Positions 10,789-11,820 of a stretch of DNA of 11,820 nt are shown here, one piece after another (position 1 is the stretch's first letter; every line of letters begins with the position of its first letter). The DNA is from CAYNDL01 sp964396115 (GTDB lineage Bacteria; Patescibacteriota; Andersenbacteria; UBA10190; CAIZMI01). The position numbers and the translations under genes are program-made. The stretch spans positions 1-11,820 of the forward strand of contig CAYNDL010000029.1 in assembly GCA_964396115.1 (NCBI GenBank), written 5' to 3'. The notes under the pieces are model-generated. The model was given only the letters and a program-made list of their open reading frames with translations. It was not told the DNA's origin and did not search any database.

Positions 10789-11787
10789 CTACTTGCGCAT
10801 TGATTTTGGCTTCTGTTGGCTTAATTGCCGCTTTTTTTGGATTCTTAAAGCATCTAATATCTCCTGCAGGTCTCCCGGGAGAGGGCTCATGAATGTCTTT
10901 TCGTTACCCGATGGCAATGTAAGGGATAGTTCTGCTGCATGAAGAAAATGGCGACGTGCAGACGGAATAGAACTATCCTTGATTTGTTTGCCGTAAAGAG
11001 CGTCGCCGTAGATGGGGAAGCCGATATGGCTCAGATGAACTCGAATTTGGTGCATACGACCCGTCACGGGCATAACTTTAACGAGAGTGTAGTGGAGGAA
11101 TTTTTCGGCTATTTCGAAGTATGTCTCAGCCACTTTTCCTTCGCCTTTACGGGCAACAGTCCTTCTCATGGGGTTACGTGCAGATCTAATCAAGGGAAGG
11201 GAAATTTTTCCTTCGCTTTCACCCATGGCTCCACGAACAAGGGCGTAATAAACCTTATGGATATGCCTAGCCTGGAACTCCTTTTTTAAGTGCGTGTACA
11301 TCTCTGGAGTCCGAGCAACCAAGATCAGTCCGGAAGTGTCTTTGTCTAGTCGGTGAACTATCCCGGGACGCAATGGATCTTCACCGATCTTTGATAGTCC
11401 TGGATATCTTGCAACTAACGCGTCAGCAAGTGTCGGGTGTTCGTTTTTAACTCCCGCATGCACTGCAATCCCTGGTTGTTTGTCGACAACTAGAAGATTC
11501 GGATCTTCATGGATGACACAAAGCGGTATTTCGTTGTCGGGAATAATTTGCGGTGGGGTGGGGGCAGCAAACGTGTCTGGTGCGATTCTCACAGTTTGAT
11601 TAATCCTAACGATGCTGGACGCCTTCGTTATTTGTTTCTCATCAACAGTGATTTTTCCTTCTTTTATAGCCTTTTGAATTTGTCCCCGGCTGATCCCAGC
11701 GGGTGCTGATTGCATTAAAAAAACATCCAGACGTGAGCCCGCGAATTCTTCTGGCACCAAAATTATGGTTTCGTTATCTGTAGTCAT
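10789..11787 (-). CDS. RluA-family 23S rRNA pseudouridine synthase (RluD-like)
   Basis: Converts uridine to pseudouridine in RNA, most likely 23S rRNA. From ATG 11787 the protein has 332 aa. An S4 RNA-binding domain (about 18-68) shows SRLDVFLMQ, ISRGQIQKAIKEGKITVD and VRINQTVRI. The catalytic domain (about 88-310) carries HRLDKDTSGL (145-154) with catalytic Asp148, then YYALVRG and TGRMHQIRVHLSHIGFPIYGDALYG. The tail is basic (KKRQLSQQKPKSMRK). Full-length family members are 300-330 aa. A GTG at 11796 would extend the frame three codons but lies inside a tRNA; ATG 11787 is 2 nt after that tRNA's discriminator base, with no SD. Exact target uridines cannot be deduced; RluA, RluC and RluD share these motifs. 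Confidence 0.92.
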   Translation of the reverse strand: MTTDNETIILVPEEFAGSRLDVFLMQSAPAGISRGQIQKAIKEGKITVDEKQITKASSIVRINQTVRIAPDTFAAPTPPQIIPDNEIPLCVIHEDPNLLVVDKQPGIAVHAGVKNEHPTLADALVARYPGLSKIGEDPLRPGIVHRLDKDTSGLILVARTPEMYTHLKKEFQARHIHKVYYALVRGAMGESEGKISLPLIRSARNPMRRTVARKGEGKVAETYFEIAEKFLHYTLVKVMPVTGRMHQIRVHLSHIGFPIYGDALYGKQIKDSSIPSARRHFLHAAELSLTLPSGNEKTFMSPLPGDLQEILDALRIQKKRQLSQQKPKSMRK

Positions 11788-11789
11788 TG

Positions 11790-11820
11790 TGCGCACGGCA
11801 GGGATCGGACCTGCGACCTC
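11790..11820 (-). tRNA. 3' part of a tRNA, identity unknown (cut by window edge)
   Basis: On the minus strand GAGGTC is followed by T arm GCAGG-TCCGATC-CCTGC, the acceptor 3' strand CGTGCGC (11791-11797 on +) and discriminator A (11790). The missing 5' acceptor should read GCGCACG. The T loop has C where position 55 is nearly always T (TCC in place of TTC). CCA is not encoded (CAA follows). The anticodon lies outside the window. Confidence 0.75.

Noticed and set aside
10777..10789. GGACC/GGTCC hairpin at the rluA-type gene end as a terminator
   Set aside because: Only 5 bp with a 3-nt loop and no T run; it touches the -35 box of rplS, so it is more likely chance.
11788..11796. GTG at 11796 as the start of the RluA-type gene
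   Set aside because: It lies inside the tRNA acceptor stem; the ATG at 11787 is the first codon after the tRNA and keeps the whole S4 domain.

Overview
The window looks like part of a chromosome of a small-genome bacterium, most probably from the Candidate Phyla Radiation (Patescibacteria, Parcubacteria-like). The signs are compact gene spacing, many genes without a Shine-Dalgarno (SD) sequence, several small single-domain or membrane proteins, a 3D-domain secreted protein of the type common in these genomes, and tRNA genes that mostly lack an encoded CCA. TGA works as a normal stop (infB, ymdB and the HU gene end in it), which argues against the SR1/Gracilibacteria code. The lineage is inferred from style, not proven.

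Left part, all on +: the tail of a DUF4446 gene (to 262), then infB, rbfA, an NrnA-type DHH/DHHA1 phosphoesterase, a CdaA-type diadenylate cyclase, a YmdB-type metallophosphoesterase, an HU-family protein and tRNA-Pro(TGG). infB and rbfA serve translation initiation and 30S maturation. The next three genes read as a cyclic-dinucleotide/short-nucleotide module: CdaA would make c-di-AMP, the DHH enzyme could degrade it or its product pApA, and YmdB is a phosphodiesterase.

Middle part (about 5760-7800): a hairpin-rich non-coding cassette ends in a second copy of the tRNA-Pro 3' end. After it come a four-helix DMT/SMR-like membrane protein (+), a two-helix membrane protein (-), a 57-aa single-helix protein (+) directly followed by an alkyltransferase-like (ATL) DNA-repair protein (+), a DUF2164 gene (-) that overlaps the ATL gene at its stop codon, a second hairpin-rich block, and tRNA-Gly(TCC) (-).

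Right part: a 296-nt spacer with one possible 26-codon ORF, a secreted 3D-domain protein (+), a strong bidirectional terminator, a membrane-anchored Cys-rich protein (-), an unrecognised 110-aa protein with a strong SD (-), a third hairpin-rich block, and a minus-strand series read right to left: a partial tRNA, an RluA-family pseudouridine synthase, rplS (L19 with a charged C-terminal tail), tRNA-Cys(GCA) and tRNA-Leu(TAA), ending at a long hairpin terminator.

The most unusual signals are (i) the tRNA-Pro 3'-end duplication that brackets a small hairpin cassette, with related hairpin blocks beside other tRNAs; (ii) promoters whose -10 boxes lie 5-8 nt from start codons, suggesting leaderless mRNAs that include infB itself; and (iii) an RluA-type gene whose start codon lies 2 nt after a tRNA 3' end.
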